DNA of 50,469 bases. Origin: Rubritalea profundi (GTDB lineage Bacteria; Verrucomicrobiota; Verrucomicrobiia; Verrucomicrobiales; Akkermansiaceae). This document shows positions 25,440 through 34,785 of the stretch, in pieces. Within the stretch, counting starts at the first letter, position 1; every line of letters begins with the position of its first letter. Under the pieces are notes generated by a model. That model was not told where the DNA came from and searched no databases. It saw nothing but the letters and a program-made list of their open reading frames with translations. The DNA lies in contig NZ_MQWA01000001.1 in the NCBI RefSeq assembly GCF_002954445.1, positions 3,937,717-3,988,185 on the forward strand, given 5' to 3'. The position numbers and the translations under genes are program-made.

Positions 25440-26291
25440 CTACATGATTTCTTCCACGAATTCTTGCTTATTAAAGCGTTTGAATTGGTGGGCTTCTTCG
25501 CCCATGCCGATATAGCGTGGGGCGATATTGAGATCTTGGTAAATCGAGACGATAATGCCGCCTTTACCCGAGCCGTCGAGTTTGGTGACAACTAGGCTAT
25601 CGAGCTCGATTACCTTGTTAAATTCGCGTGCTTGCTGCAGCGCGTTACCACCCGTAGTAGCGTCTACCACGATCATCTTTGTGTGTGGTGCACTAGGGTC
25701 TTGCTTAGCGATGGTGCGTTCGATTTTTTTCAACTCAGCCATCAAGTTGTGCTTAGTGTGGAGTCTGCCAGCAGTATCGAGAATCAGGAATTGTGCACCC
25801 GTGTTGATTGCCTCTTGGTGGGCTTTGTAGCAGACGGAAGATGGATCGGCTTTGGGAGCACCCTTGACGATAGGGATTTGCACTCGCTCAGCCCAGACTT
25901 CGAGCTGCTCTACTGCTGCAGCACGGAAGGTGTCCGCGGCGGCTACCACTACGGAATACCCTTGTTCTTTAAATGAGGTCGCCAGTTTAGCGGTCGAAGT
26001 GGTCTTACCAGTACCATTGACTCCCACCATCAAAATGACGTGAGGTAGTCCATCAGTGCGCGGAGTCAAATCGCTGAGATCATCAGGAAGAATCTCAGCG
26101 ATGTGCTTCTTAGCAGACTCCACCACATCTTCACCAGAAATTTTGCGTCCAAGGTCTTGTAGTTCATCGACAATAGTCATTGTCAGACGAGCGCCGAGGT
26201 CGGCCCCTATGAGATCTGCTTCTAGCTCTTCCCAGTCGATTTCCGCGCGGTTGCGGACCTTGTTGATGAACTTCTTAAAAAATCCTGCCAT
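25440..26291 (-). CDS. ftsY: Signal recognition particle receptor FtsY
   Basis: SRP GTPase receptor that docks ribosome-nascent-chain complexes at the inner membrane. 283 residues: an NG core with no acidic A domain, as in several phyla. N domain 1-80; G1 GVNGTGKTT, ADTFRAAAVEQL, LDTAGRLH (G3), TKLDGSGKGG (G4 and following), then GMGEEAHQFKRF (the FtsY GxGE..DL-type closing motif) and a short C-terminal helix. ATG 26289-26291 gives an N-terminus starting MAGFFKKFINKV, a plausible amphipathic membrane-targeting helix. Monocistronic as far as can be seen. Confidence 0.95.
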   Translation of the reverse strand: MAGFFKKFINKVRNRAEIDWEELEADLIGADLGARLTMTIVDELQDLGRKISGEDVVESAKKHIAEILPDDLSDLTPRTDGLPHVILMVGVNGTGKTTSTAKLATSFKEQGYSVVVAAADTFRAAAVEQLEVWAERVQIPIVKGAPKADPSSVCYKAHQEAINTGAQFLILDTAGRLHTKHNLMAELKKIERTIAKQDPSAPHTKMIVVDATTGGNALQQAREFNKVIELDSLVVTKLDGSGKGGIIVSIYQDLNIAPRYIGMGEEAHQFKRFNKQEFVEEIM

Positions 26292-26735
26292 AACTAGTCC
26301 CCCTTACGCCCAGATCCAGATCTGGTCAAGAACTGCTCGGCACTGAATATCGCAGACACAGCAATTTATTAGACTGAATTATCAGGATCCCTCTGGACTT
26401 ACGAAAATTCTCACGAAAATTCACTAGAGGGAACCTCCGTTAAAAACCATCAGCGGTGCCCTCAAGGGCGCCATCCCAAAAGCAATTTCTAGCAATCTCC
26501 GTCTCAAGCTCTGTCTATTCAATTCAATTTGACTTTCTATCAGCTTCAGAATTTTCTGGCTTTGCCCCCTGCTGGATAAGTAATCAAGCATAGATTACCG
26601 AAAGATTACCGTTGGAATCCGTGTATGACTCTTCACTTGTGCGGTCTCATCAGACGAAATATCTTTTATGAAATACGTTACAAGAACCTAAGCCCTCAGA
26701 AAAAATCAACTCAACTGCAAAGCATAAACAAACTT
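26292..26735 (+). other. Spacer between ftsY and the transglutaminase-like gene
   Basis: Divergent spacer of 444 bp with no supported gene. It contains CCAGATCTGG (a perfect 10-bp palindrome near 26315) and a direct repeat ACGAAAATTC (near 26401 and 26413) flanked by the short complementary arms CCCTCT and AGAGGG. No confident promoter. Confidence 0.5.
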
Positions 26736-28871
26736 ATGAAAAAACAGAAGATGACAGCTATCTGCGTTTTACTGGTCGCCACAGTGATCGGAACACCAAA
26801 CGTATGGGCAAAGAAAAAGAATCCCAAAACGCCCGAAGTGCAACTTACCCAAGCGGGCCAGCAACTCGAGTCTCAGTACTCCAAGCAACTCGAATCCCTC
26901 AAGGCAGAAATATCCAAGGCCTTACCGACAGTCGACGGGCGGAAGAAGTATGACTTTCTGAAGTCTCGTGAGGTCGAAGTGGCTGCAGAGGCTGCGGTCA
27001 GTGCGGCTCAGAATCTTATGAGTGGTATCCATAAGGCGGAAGCTTCAGTCAAGCATGCAACAGGCAAGTGGATCGGTGGAGCCGACAAGGGGATCAAAGC
27101 GTCGACAGCAAAGCTGAAAATGGCTAAAACGGATGCCGAACGCCAAGCCGCGCAAAAAGAATTAGTCACATGGCAGAAGAATCGCGAAGCCGGAGTCTCA
27201 GCGCTCAAAGAGCGCCAGGCAATCTTGGACGAGGCCAAACGTGATGAGTCCAAAACGAAGAAGGCATTGAAGGATGCGCAGGAAGCGCTTGCTCAGGCCA
27301 AGGCCGCTACTTCGAAGGCAATTAAGAACCTCGGTCTGAATTCTTTACTTTCAAGTGATAAACTGGATGCCAAACTTGCGCAGTATGTCGTACTTATGGA
27401 AGCCACTCCACGCGGTCTGGCGGCCTTCTCCCAAAAAGGTGATGAGCAGCGGAAGCTTATTGATAAGATGTTGTCCACTGACGATCTGCTGGTGCAAATG
27501 GCAGTCGCAGACGGTGCCAAGGGTGGCAAATACGGCCAGGCGATGCAGATCTACCAAAACATCTCTAAGGCGAGTGAAAAGGTTGCTGAAGGTCCATTGC
27601 ACCGATTAGCACTAGCGATCAGCTTGGAACACGCAGTTCCCGTTAAGCAGCGCAACGCTGTCGCCAATACAGAGGCAGCCGCCACCGTAGATCCGGTCAA
27701 ACGCTACCTGCATTTTGAGAAGGCTTTTCTGGCTGGTGATCTCGATCCAGCTTTCAAGGATCTCAGCACATGGGACTACCGCATGGTAATCGATGGCGAG
27801 GAACCGGATGAAATCCTCACCTGGGGTCGCGAGATGCTGCGCAACTACCGTCCCGACCAAATCACCAAGCCCGACTACCGCTGGCGCTACGTCGAGGCAG
27901 TTCGGAGCGATATTCGCTATGGATCACAGGACAACAAATACGACAAACCTGAGCTACAATTCTTCCAAAATATCCTGATGAATGGCGGAGTCTGTGGACG
28001 GCGCGCTTTCTACGGCCGCTTCATTCTTCGCTCCTTCGGAATCCCGGTCACGGCGCGTCCTCAGCGCGGTCATGCTGCACTGGCACACTGGACACCCAAG
28101 GGCTGGGTGGTCTGCCTCGGCGCAGGCTGGGGTAGCGGATGGACGAAGACTCAATATAACAAAGATCTTGATTTCCTCGCCACCACGCAAGCGCGTGCAG
28201 TCGGCAAACCATTCATGCAGGTCAAGCGTGCTCAGTGGATTGGTGACAGCATAGGTGAGTCGCGGGTGTTCGGTTTCCAATCCAAAACCAAGCCCGGCTT
28301 ATGGTATGGAGCCTCTCTCTATACTCAGAAAGGTATGATCGAAGCGGCCAAGACTAAAACCTTAGCCGCCGTCGGCGAGGACATCGGCGAAGCTAACGAG
28401 ACTAAAGAGAAAGTTGTCATAGCCAAGGTGACTATGTCCGATAAAGACCGGAAGGTCTCCGTCGACAGTCAAGGCGTGATCACCATCCCTGCTGTGGCCA
28501 CCAGCAAGCCAACCAAGAGTACAGCCAAACTTATCTTCATGAACAGCCATCTCGGCGGTAAGCAACTACACTACAGCCGTACCGGCGGAAATCAGACCTT
28601 CGAATACACCTTCGACGCCCCTGCTGCAGGCGAATACGTGCTCACCGCACGAGTAGTTTCACCTAGCTGGAAACAGCAGTTACAGCTCGCAGTGAATGGC
28701 TCTGAAAAGCAGACAGATATCGCGTTACCTCACACCGTCGGTATGTGGGACAAGACCCAACCGGCTAATGTTACGCTCGTCAAAGGCAAGAACGTACTGG
28801 CTTTCTCACGCGATCATGAAGGCCTCAAGGGAGTGTCCATCAAGGATTTCACACTGACACCCTTGAACTAA
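26736..28871 (+). CDS. Secreted coiled-coil protein with transglutaminase-like domain and C-terminal beta domain
   Basis: 711 residues from ATG 26736, which starts a signal peptide (MKKQKMTAICVLLVATVIG ... VWA); an ATG 111 bases upstream would add a polar leader. Residues 30-200 are Ala/Lys/Glu-rich and predicted coiled coil. Residues about 380-520 carry a transglutaminase-like core: GGVCGRRAFYGRFILRSFGI with candidate catalytic Cys420, and RPQRGHAALAHWTPKGW with candidate His446 or His451. A beta-rich C-terminal domain (about 610-711: YTFDAPAAGEYVLTARV, then NVTLVKGKNVLAFSR) resembles carbohydrate-binding modules of the CBM6/35 kind. It may cross-link or hydrolyse peptides or polysaccharide-linked proteins outside the cell; this is inference. 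A strong terminator follows. Confidence 0.78.
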   Translation: MKKQKMTAICVLLVATVIGTPNVWAKKKNPKTPEVQLTQAGQQLESQYSKQLESLKAEISKALPTVDGRKKYDFLKSREVEVAAEAAVSAAQNLMSGIHKAEASVKHATGKWIGGADKGIKASTAKLKMAKTDAERQAAQKELVTWQKNREAGVSALKERQAILDEAKRDESKTKKALKDAQEALAQAKAATSKAIKNLGLNSLLSSDKLDAKLAQYVVLMEATPRGLAAFSQKGDEQRKLIDKMLSTDDLLVQMAVADGAKGGKYGQAMQIYQNISKASEKVAEGPLHRLALAISLEHAVPVKQRNAVANTEAAATVDPVKRYLHFEKAFLAGDLDPAFKDLSTWDYRMVIDGEEPDEILTWGREMLRNYRPDQITKPDYRWRYVEAVRSDIRYGSQDNKYDKPELQFFQNILMNGGVCGRRAFYGRFILRSFGIPVTARPQRGHAALAHWTPKGWVVCLGAGWGSGWTKTQYNKDLDFLATTQARAVGKPFMQVKRAQWIGDSIGESRVFGFQSKTKPGLWYGASLYTQKGMIEAAKTKTLAAVGEDIGEANETKEKVVIAKVTMSDKDRKVSVDSQGVITIPAVATSKPTKSTAKLIFMNSHLGGKQLHYSRTGGNQTFEYTFDAPAAGEYVLTARVVSPSWKQQLQLAVNGSEKQTDIALPHTVGMWDKTQPANVTLVKGKNVLAFSRDHEGLKGVSIKDFTLTPLN

Positions 28872-28897
28872 GAAACGATTATCTTAATCTAATCTCA

Positions 28898-28928
28898 AAC
28901 GGCGGGGCTAAGGCTCCGCCGTTTTTTG
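28898..28928 (+). terminator. Rho-independent terminator
   Basis: AAACGGCGG (28898-28906) pairs with CCGCCGTTT (28917-28925), and the right arm merges with a run of six T. Confidence 0.92.
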
Positions 28929-29074
28929 TCTGCCGGTTTATGTGCTGGTTGGTCACTGAGATGAACATTGCCGACCGTCCGTCCAGTTTGTCATTGGCCG
29001 CACGAAAATTCACCCATAGCGCTGGTCAGAAATTTCATGACATATTCCTCATTCCAACACTAATGTGATCGAAG

Positions 29075-29600
29075 ATGAAAAATTATTTATGGTGCAACTT
29101 CCTGGCGCATTTCCCAGTCGCCGTAACTTTGTTCCTCTTCGCCTCGTCGTTGTTGGCAGAAGACTCAGCTCAAATAAAAACCTCAGCGGAGAAACAAGCA
29201 CCGTTTTCATTCGTGCAAATGTGCGATACTCAACTGGGTATGGGCGGCTGCGAACACGATGTCATGACCTTCAAACTGGCGGTCAAACAGATCAACGCGA
29301 TGAAACCCGACTTTGTCGTCATCTGTGGCGATCTTGTGCAAAAGGCCAACGACAAGTCCTTCGCTGACTTCAAAGCCATAAAAGCCGGCTTCGTGCTACC
29401 CTGCCACTGCGCCGCCGGACACACCCACAAACAGATCACCAACGAATACAAAGGCATTCAATTGGTGAATGGTGAATGGTGAAACAACCAGTAGGAACAA
29501 TGACCGCCGCCCCATGGGTTTCCGGCTCTGGAATGTTGACTCCAAGAACGGGCTGCGTCACCAATTTGTAGAATTAGAGGGAATGACGAAGGCGAAGTGA
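29075..29600 (+). pseudogene. Secreted metallophosphoesterase, internally deleted and frameshifted
   Basis: Starts with a signal peptide (VTLFLFASSLLAEDSA) and then the first calcineurin-like motifs: FVQMCDTQLG (the D-x-H/Q site) and VVICGDLVQ (GD). The GNHD and following His motifs are missing, and the frame jumps from FKAIKAGF to LPCHCAAGHTH, the final GHTH motif. About 100 residues have therefore been lost. The frame then ends at 29482 in a run of GGTGAAT words; another frame continues the family C-terminus as RPMGFRLWNVDSKNGLRHQFVELE to a stop at 29600. With half the metal ligands gone it cannot be an active phosphoesterase. Convergent with the pyroglutamyl peptidase gene. Confidence 0.8.
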
Positions 29601-29653
29601 CGCACCTGCTCAGCCACATCAATGATAGCTGGCAGGCGGCGATTGGTTTGCCG

Positions 29654-30244
29654 TCAGCTCCGGCTCATCGCTGTGAATTCTACGGCAACCTCGACCGTCT
29701 TAGTCAGCGCGTCTTGGTCGACGAGGCATTCCCCTTTCAGATTCGACAGGTGAATGAACCCAGCGGGGATTTCCGGTGACACCCAGAGTGCCTGGTGGAT
29801 GATCTGATAGAAGAGAAAGTTGCAGAGGAAGGTGCCAGCGTGGGCGGAATTTGTGACGGGTAGATTGGCGTGGGCCAAGGCTTCGTTGAGAAGCTCGATG
29901 GGCAGGGTGCTCCAGTAACCGGCTGGGCCATTGGGGATGACCTGCGTGTTGGATGGGAGCTTACCGTCGACGTCCTCACCTCCAGTCAAATTGATGGCGA
30001 TCTGTTCGAGTGCTATGCCTTCGATGGGGGCGACGCCAAAGGCAAGGACGGCAGCTACGTCCTCAGTCCAGGCTTCAAGAAGGAGATCCAATGCCTCGTC
30101 CCATGATACAGGAAGTCGCACTTTGCACAGCTCCCAACCAGCAGGGAGAACGGGCTTTGCGGCCTCTACGGCAAGCCATGCAGGGTTGGCGGTGAGATCA
30201 CCCCAAGCATCGAATCCACTGACAAGAATGATTGGCATCGTCAA
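29654..30244 (-). CDS. pcp: Pyroglutamyl-peptidase I (C15 family)
   Basis: Cytoplasmic cysteine peptidase that removes N-terminal pyroglutamate. 196 residues, slightly shorter than the typical 200-215. The catalytic triad is recognisable: Glu80 in GIALEQIAINL, Cys141 in HAGTFLCNFLFYQ and His165 in AGFIHLSNL. The N-terminus ILVSGFDAWGD is the family's first strand. ATG 30244 or the ATG two codons later would both work. Flanked by a pseudogene and a sulfatase, with no operon partner. The family's N-terminal FGGxxxNPS appears as WGDLTANPAW. Confidence 0.87.
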   Translation of the reverse strand: MTMPIILVSGFDAWGDLTANPAWLAVEAAKPVLPAGWELCKVRLPVSWDEALDLLLEAWTEDVAAVLAFGVAPIEGIALEQIAINLTGGEDVDGKLPSNTQVIPNGPAGYWSTLPIELLNEALAHANLPVTNSAHAGTFLCNFLFYQIIHQALWVSPEIPAGFIHLSNLKGECLVDQDALTKTVEVAVEFTAMSRS

Positions 30245-30368
30245 AAACGTTCAGAAAAGTTTGGCCCGGGGTTGCCCATGGACCATCCCCCAGAAAACCG
30301 ATAGTGAGTCCTCAAACCCAATATGATCCGACTGCTAGGAATTTGTTTTTTGGCTAAGGTGATCAAGG

Positions 30369-31703
30369 TTATTTTTTCTTATATGACTCGGATAATTCTG
30401 CGGGTCGGGCCTGGTCGAGTTTGCGAATGACGCCAAGCAGGGTTTCGTAACTGGCCTTTGCTTTTCCCTCTAGTTGGTCGATCTCTAACGATTTTGGCTG
30501 GTAGGGAACCGAATAGTCGAGAAACTCGATCTTCCCCTCCCCCTTCATCCGGCGGATCATGTGCGTCTGGGTTCGGGCTAACACCTTGCCCTCCCACCAG
30601 ACGTAGGTCCACGGTTTTTTGCGACCAGATTTCCCCTGGAGGGTGCTCCAGAAGCTGACGCCATCGATGGGGCGTGCAGTCGGAATCGCGATTCCACCGG
30701 CCTCACACATGGTGGGAAACATGTCTGAGAAGTCGACCAGGGCATCACTGACGGCGCCGCTCTGGACTTTCCCTGGGTAGCTGACGATGAGAGGGACGCG
30801 CGTGCCGTTGTCGTTCATCTGTCCCTTGCCAAACTTGATTTTTTTCCCATTGAGTGAAGTGATGATGGGCCTGTCAGTGCCGTTGTCTCCGGTGAAAATG
30901 ACGATGGTATTTTCCCGCAGTTTGTGTTCCTCAAGTTTGGCGATGATGCGTCCGACCACCTTGTCCATGTGGTGAACCATATCGGCGAAGTGCTTCGGAT
31001 CGCCTTTGTAGGTTTCCGCCCCCTTCGATTTGGGATCCCAGTCCTTGCTATCCGGAGTCGGGGTGAACGGGCAGTGGGTCAGCAGCATCGGGTAGTAAGC
31101 GAGGAAGGGTTTTGCTTTGTTTTTTTCTATAAAGTCGCAGATGAAGTCGGCGCAGACATCGGGGCCGTATTCGCCGTTGTCATAATCTTTGAGCTCACCG
31201 TTGATCTCAACCCTTGGATTGCTGAAACGAGTGTCATGGTCTTGCCCCTCGCGGGTGCGTTTACGCGTGTGCTGCCAGAGGCACGACTGGTCGAAGCCAA
31301 AATGTTGCGGGGCATTCTTTTCACTACCAAGCTGCCACTTTCCGGCGATACCGGTAGTGTATCCGGCCGCCTTGAACGCGTGAGCAAACGTCTTTTGTGT
31401 CCGATCCAATTTTCCGAAGCGCACGTAATTGCGGACATTGAACATACCCGTCATGATCTTCACCCGGCTAGGAGTACAAATCGGATTTGAAAAGCAGTTG
31501 GTAAAACGGACACCGTTGGCTGCCAGTTTATCCAGCACTGGGGTTTGGTAATCATCGGATCCGTTGGCACCGATACACTCGAAACCCAGATCATCGGCCA
31601 TGATTAGGATGACGTTGGGCTGGTCCGTCCGCGCATCGGCTAACGAGCCAACGAGCCATGCCATCATCCACAGATATTGACATTTGATTAGAAAATTCTT
31701 CAT
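30369..31703 (-). CDS. Secreted formylglycine-dependent sulfatase (sulfatase 2)
   Basis: 444 residues with a signal segment (residues about 8-24) followed by the sulfatase start QPNVILIMADDLG (DD at 37-38). The formylglycine motif is CTPSR with Cys76, then GKWQLG and FTGDNGTD for the second metal site. The variant GKWQ replaces the commoner GKWH, also seen in some family subgroups. The C-terminus is polar and lysine-rich. Substrate unknown; likely a sulfated polysaccharide or small sulfate ester in the periplasm or outside the cell. Only the fold and catalytic motifs resemble sulfatase 1 at 4.7 kb. No carbohydrate-degradation genes adjoin it. Confidence 0.92.
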   Translation of the reverse strand: MKNFLIKCQYLWMMAWLVGSLADARTDQPNVILIMADDLGFECIGANGSDDYQTPVLDKLAANGVRFTNCFSNPICTPSRVKIMTGMFNVRNYVRFGKLDRTQKTFAHAFKAAGYTTGIAGKWQLGSEKNAPQHFGFDQSCLWQHTRKRTREGQDHDTRFSNPRVEINGELKDYDNGEYGPDVCADFICDFIEKNKAKPFLAYYPMLLTHCPFTPTPDSKDWDPKSKGAETYKGDPKHFADMVHHMDKVVGRIIAKLEEHKLRENTIVIFTGDNGTDRPIITSLNGKKIKFGKGQMNDNGTRVPLIVSYPGKVQSGAVSDALVDFSDMFPTMCEAGGIAIPTARPIDGVSFWSTLQGKSGRKKPWTYVWWEGKVLARTQTHMIRRMKGEGKIEFLDYSVPYQPKSLEIDQLEGKAKASYETLLGVIRKLDQARPAELSESYKKK

Positions 31704-31850
31704 AACTTTGGCAGGCTATGCCGTCTTATTTCCGTTGCCAGTAAAAAAGAACTCTTTGAAATAGTAAACTTGGAAGTCACAGCCTACCCCCCACACTTTT
31801 GGATTCATCTCGGTGCACTTTAGGCGTATTCTTACAAAATCAACACCGAC

Positions 31851-31887
31851 AAAAAAAACGCTGTAACCTTTAGAGTTACAGCGTTTA
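31851..31887 (-). terminator. Terminator of the initiator tRNA
   Basis: CGCTGTAAC and GTTACAGCG form a perfect nine-base stem with a seven-base loop, followed by eight T on the minus strand. Confidence 0.92.
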
Positions 31888-31890
31888 AAT

Positions 31891-31967
<77 letters not shown>

Positions 31968-32116
31968 ATTGAAATTTTGCCAGTCGCCAGAGTGGTTAAA
32001 CCCCAGTGGCGAGACCCTCTCGGGTGCGCCGGAAGCTAGTACTGATTTTAGGATTCCGCAAGCTCTTTCTGCATTAAAAAGTAAACTTTCTTTAAGCAGT
32101 GAAGAGTAAATCTTCA

Positions 32117-32965
32117 TTACTCCTTGTGGCCAGATGACTTCATGAATTCGATGAGCTCAGGATCACGCTGAGGATATTTATTGAGGATGCGCTGCCCCTC
32201 TTCATATGGGAACGCAAATTCCATCCAAACATTCTCAAGAGTGTAAATGACGATAGTTGGCTTGCCTGTTCCTGAGTTAGTTCCCTCAGCTAACACAAAG
32301 TTTCTGATAACTTCGTGTTTTACACCTTTAAGTAAGTGCGCAAATTTTTCCATCGATACGATTGCACGAAGTGCAGCCGGGTCAACTTCGACCTTGGGCA
32401 TACCAGTATCTGGCCCCTGCATGGAAGTGGGGGGTTTAGGCTCCTTTTCATTGACTGCTGCGGCGAATGGATTGTGAAAGCCTTGAGCGCTGGCGGGGCC
32501 AATGGCTACTGGGCCTGTTATTGGGCCAGGCCACTGAACATTTCCCGGTCCAGGAATCGCTTGAGTCCCGGTCTGAGGTCCTGGGATTTCAGCCTTAGCT
32601 GGATTGGGTATTGCTGACTTAGTCGCCTGTTGCTTTGTCTCTTCCTCCACTGCGTGATCTACAGCGCTGACCACATCAGCGTAGTTACGATCTGCGGCTT
32701 CTTCAGAAACAACACCAGCACCTTCAACACTGCCGCCAAACTCTTCGAGTAGGCTGCGATAGCTGATGAGTAATTCATCTCTGCTGGTCCAAGGTATCAC
32801 TGTATTTGAACCCTCAGGTTCAAAAAATGTACCTTTCCCATCAATGAAATGTTCAATCATTTCATGATCTAGGTTCAACTTCGTTTTACGCCATTCCGTG
32901 TGGAATACGCGCTCTATCTTCTCCAGGAGGTCCTGTACTTTATTTTTAAGAACGTCGTCGCTCAT
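32117..32965 (-). CDS. Protein of unknown function with a Pro/Gly-rich linker
   Basis: 282 residues, no signal peptide, no membrane segment. The N-terminal part (1-110) is helical and acidic; the middle (about 120-200) is a Pro/Gly-rich low-complexity linker with repeated PGP; the C-terminal part (about 205-282) contains LKGVKHEVIRNFVLAEG and TIVIYTLENVWMEF and looks folded. No family recognised. Both ends look conserved in character while the linker is typical of a flexible spacer. It precedes tRNA-fMet by 149 bp and follows pyrC by 98 bp on the same strand. Confidence 0.7.
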   Translation of the reverse strand: MSDDVLKNKVQDLLEKIERVFHTEWRKTKLNLDHEMIEHFIDGKGTFFEPEGSNTVIPWTSRDELLISYRSLLEEFGGSVEGAGVVSEEAADRNYADVVSAVDHAVEEETKQQATKSAIPNPAKAEIPGPQTGTQAIPGPGNVQWPGPITGPVAIGPASAQGFHNPFAAAVNEKEPKPPTSMQGPDTGMPKVEVDPAALRAIVSMEKFAHLLKGVKHEVIRNFVLAEGTNSGTGKPTIVIYTLENVWMEFAFPYEEGQRILNKYPQRDPELIEFMKSSGHKE

Positions 32966-33063
32966 TGTTAGTAAACATGTTTGGGGGAATTTTTATTCTG
33001 GGTTATCTACCAGAAAGAGACAAGTCGATTTCTGGCTGCGGCTTTTGATACTCCGAACAAAGC

Positions 33064-34080
33064 TTAACCAATCTGGCTAATACTCCACTCTAGTTCCTCA
33101 TTTGCATGCATGGGGACTACATGTTGATTATGTCCGACATAGGCTGGCGGCACTTGAAAACGCTCATTAGTGACCGTGATCAGCTTCTCTGTAGGTTTTA
33201 TTCCATAGAGTTTCTGAGCATTATCGCTGATGAACACCTGTAGGTTATCCAACTTATCGTGTTTGTCAAAGAGTTGTGCCAATCGGGCGATGGCGATCGG
33301 TGCGGTAAAGACACCAGCAGCACACCCACAGCATTCTTTTTTCTCAATCGGGTGAGGTGCAGAATCACTACCAAACATCAATCTTGGGTGAGCCTCTAAA
33401 GCGGCCTGAAGAAGAGCTTCCCTGTCTTCAGGTCGTTTAGCGATTGGCTTACAGAAAAGGTGTGGATCGAGCATACCACCAGCGACATCATCTAAGGTAA
33501 TAATGAGGTGCTGGAGAGTTACTGTGGCTCGGAGATTCTCGTGTTTATCGAGCATTTCCACAGCATCAGCGGTGGTGATGTGCTCCATGGTGATATTTAG
33601 TTTGGGGAACTTTTTTGCTAAGTAGTCGTAGCTTTCTAGAAATTCCTTCTCGCGGTCCATCACAAAACCGTGTGTCTCACCGTGCACCATGAGTGGGATT
33701 CCCATTTCCTCCATCATTTTGAAAGTCGGCTCAACTGCATCAATCGCTTTGACGCCTGCTTCACTATTTGTGGTAGCTCCAGCTGGATAGAGCTTAATAC
33801 CTATCATGTGTTCCTTCGCTATCGCTAATTCTTGTTCTGAGTACTGACGGAAGAACAACGCCATATAAGGATCAAATTGATGCTGACCGACAGCATCTAC
33901 GATACGTTGCTTATATTCCAATAATCGGTCAAGATTGTCCACTGGTGGCACAAGGTTTGGCATGATGACTGCTCCTGAAAAGGATTCAGCAGTCAATGGC
34001 GCGGCCAGCTTGAGCATATCTCCATCGCGCAGATGAAGGTGCATATCCAGTGGTGAGCGGAGAGTGATTTGCTTAGGCAT
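33064..34080 (-). CDS. pyrC: Dihydroorotase (class II, PyrC)
   Basis: Third step of pyrimidine synthesis, closing carbamoyl-aspartate to dihydroorotate. 338 residues, close to the E. coli type (about 348). Zinc ligands are visible: HLHLRDG (His14, His16), carboxylated Lys96 in GIKLYPAG, His133 in MVHGETHG, His167 in MEHITT and Asp239 in FGSDSAPH. The family closing region [17 protein letters not shown] is also present. ATG 34080. No other pyrimidine genes adjoin it; a DUF5069 gene lies 77 bp upstream in the same direction. Confidence 0.95.
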   Translation of the reverse strand: MPKQITLRSPLDMHLHLRDGDMLKLAAPLTAESFSGAVIMPNLVPPVDNLDRLLEYKQRIVDAVGQHQFDPYMALFFRQYSEQELAIAKEHMIGIKLYPAGATTNSEAGVKAIDAVEPTFKMMEEMGIPLMVHGETHGFVMDREKEFLESYDYLAKKFPKLNITMEHITTADAVEMLDKHENLRATVTLQHLIITLDDVAGGMLDPHLFCKPIAKRPEDREALLQAALEAHPRLMFGSDSAPHPIEKKECCGCAAGVFTAPIAIARLAQLFDKHDKLDNLQVFISDNAQKLYGIKPTEKLITVTNERFQVPPAYVGHNQHVVPMHANEELEWSISQIG

Positions 34081-34157
34081 ATAAATGGTCTACAAGTGAA
34101 GGTGACACAGCTTATAAAAGTGTCACGGAAAAGTTATGCGTGAGTTGGAGTTATCCC

Positions 34158-34646
34158 CTAGCGGCCCTCCTCGGCATCCATGAAATCAAAGAAGCTGCAA
34201 ATGTCGTTACGGTGGGCAAGACCAGCAGTTTTCTTACGGTCAGCAAGACGCTCGGACAAGTGATCACGGAAACCCAGATTCCGAGCAAAACTACACCACC
34301 AATCTTTCTGAGGAGATTCTGGCTTTACTCCATTTTCGTAGGCCCAGTCGAGAGCTCCTTGATCGTCTAGACCCTGTGTGACTATCGCTTCTACTAGACT
34401 CGCATACTCAATTTTAAGTAGTTGGCAGGTATAGAGGTCGAGTACTTTACCTAAGTTCTTGTGATAATCTTGGTGTAGCTCCCCCACTGCGCGAAGGCGG
34501 ATCTTGTGACACATTCTAAGAAAATACGGGAGTTCATCGATCTCATCTTTTGAACTACGTGGAAATGTGATGTTTTCAGCCATAGAAGTCATCATCAATT
34601 TTACCACCCTTTCGTCAAGCTGGATGTCCCGCTCAGACACCGCCAA
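34158..34646 (-). CDS. DUF5069 family protein
   Basis: 162 residues matching DUF5069, common in Verrucomicrobia and of unknown function. Recognisable elements are FPRSSKDEIDELPYFLRMCHKIRL, the GELHQDYHKNLGKVLDLYTCQLLKIEY block, GALDWAYENG and a final RNDICSFFDFMDAEEGR. The first ATG (34646) gives about 20 residues ahead of the domain. Internal ATGs around residues 18-22 would begin nearer the domain and are a possible alternative. Soluble. Between pyrC and gcvP with its own spacing, so operon membership is unclear. Confidence 0.78.
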   Translation of the reverse strand: MAVSERDIQLDERVVKLMMTSMAENITFPRSSKDEIDELPYFLRMCHKIRLRAVGELHQDYHKNLGKVLDLYTCQLLKIEYASLVEAIVTQGLDDQGALDWAYENGVKPESPQKDWWCSFARNLGFRDHLSERLADRKKTAGLAHRNDICSFFDFMDAEEGR

Positions 34647-34723
34647 CCGACAGCATATTTCAATGAGTCGATTGAATGCCTAATTTACTCTCACCCCTGC
34701 GACTCAGAGTCAGTTCGTTACAC

Positions 34724-34760
34724 AAAAAAGCCCCTCCAGCATTGATCTGCTAAAGGGGCT
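34724..34760 (-). terminator. Terminator of the gcv operon
   Basis: On the minus strand AGCCCCTTTAGCAG pairs with CTGGAGGGGCT across a short loop, then six T. It lies 25 bp after the gcvP stop. Confidence 0.9.
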
Positions 34761-34785
34761 GAAATATTTGAATTCATTTCAATAA

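Noticed and set aside
27954-28280. 108-codon minus-strand open frame
   Set aside because: Fully inside the transglutaminase-like gene on the opposite strand, whose protein features are strong.
30924-31490. 188-codon plus-strand open frame
   Set aside because: Lies antisense within sulfatase 2, whose catalytic motifs are intact.
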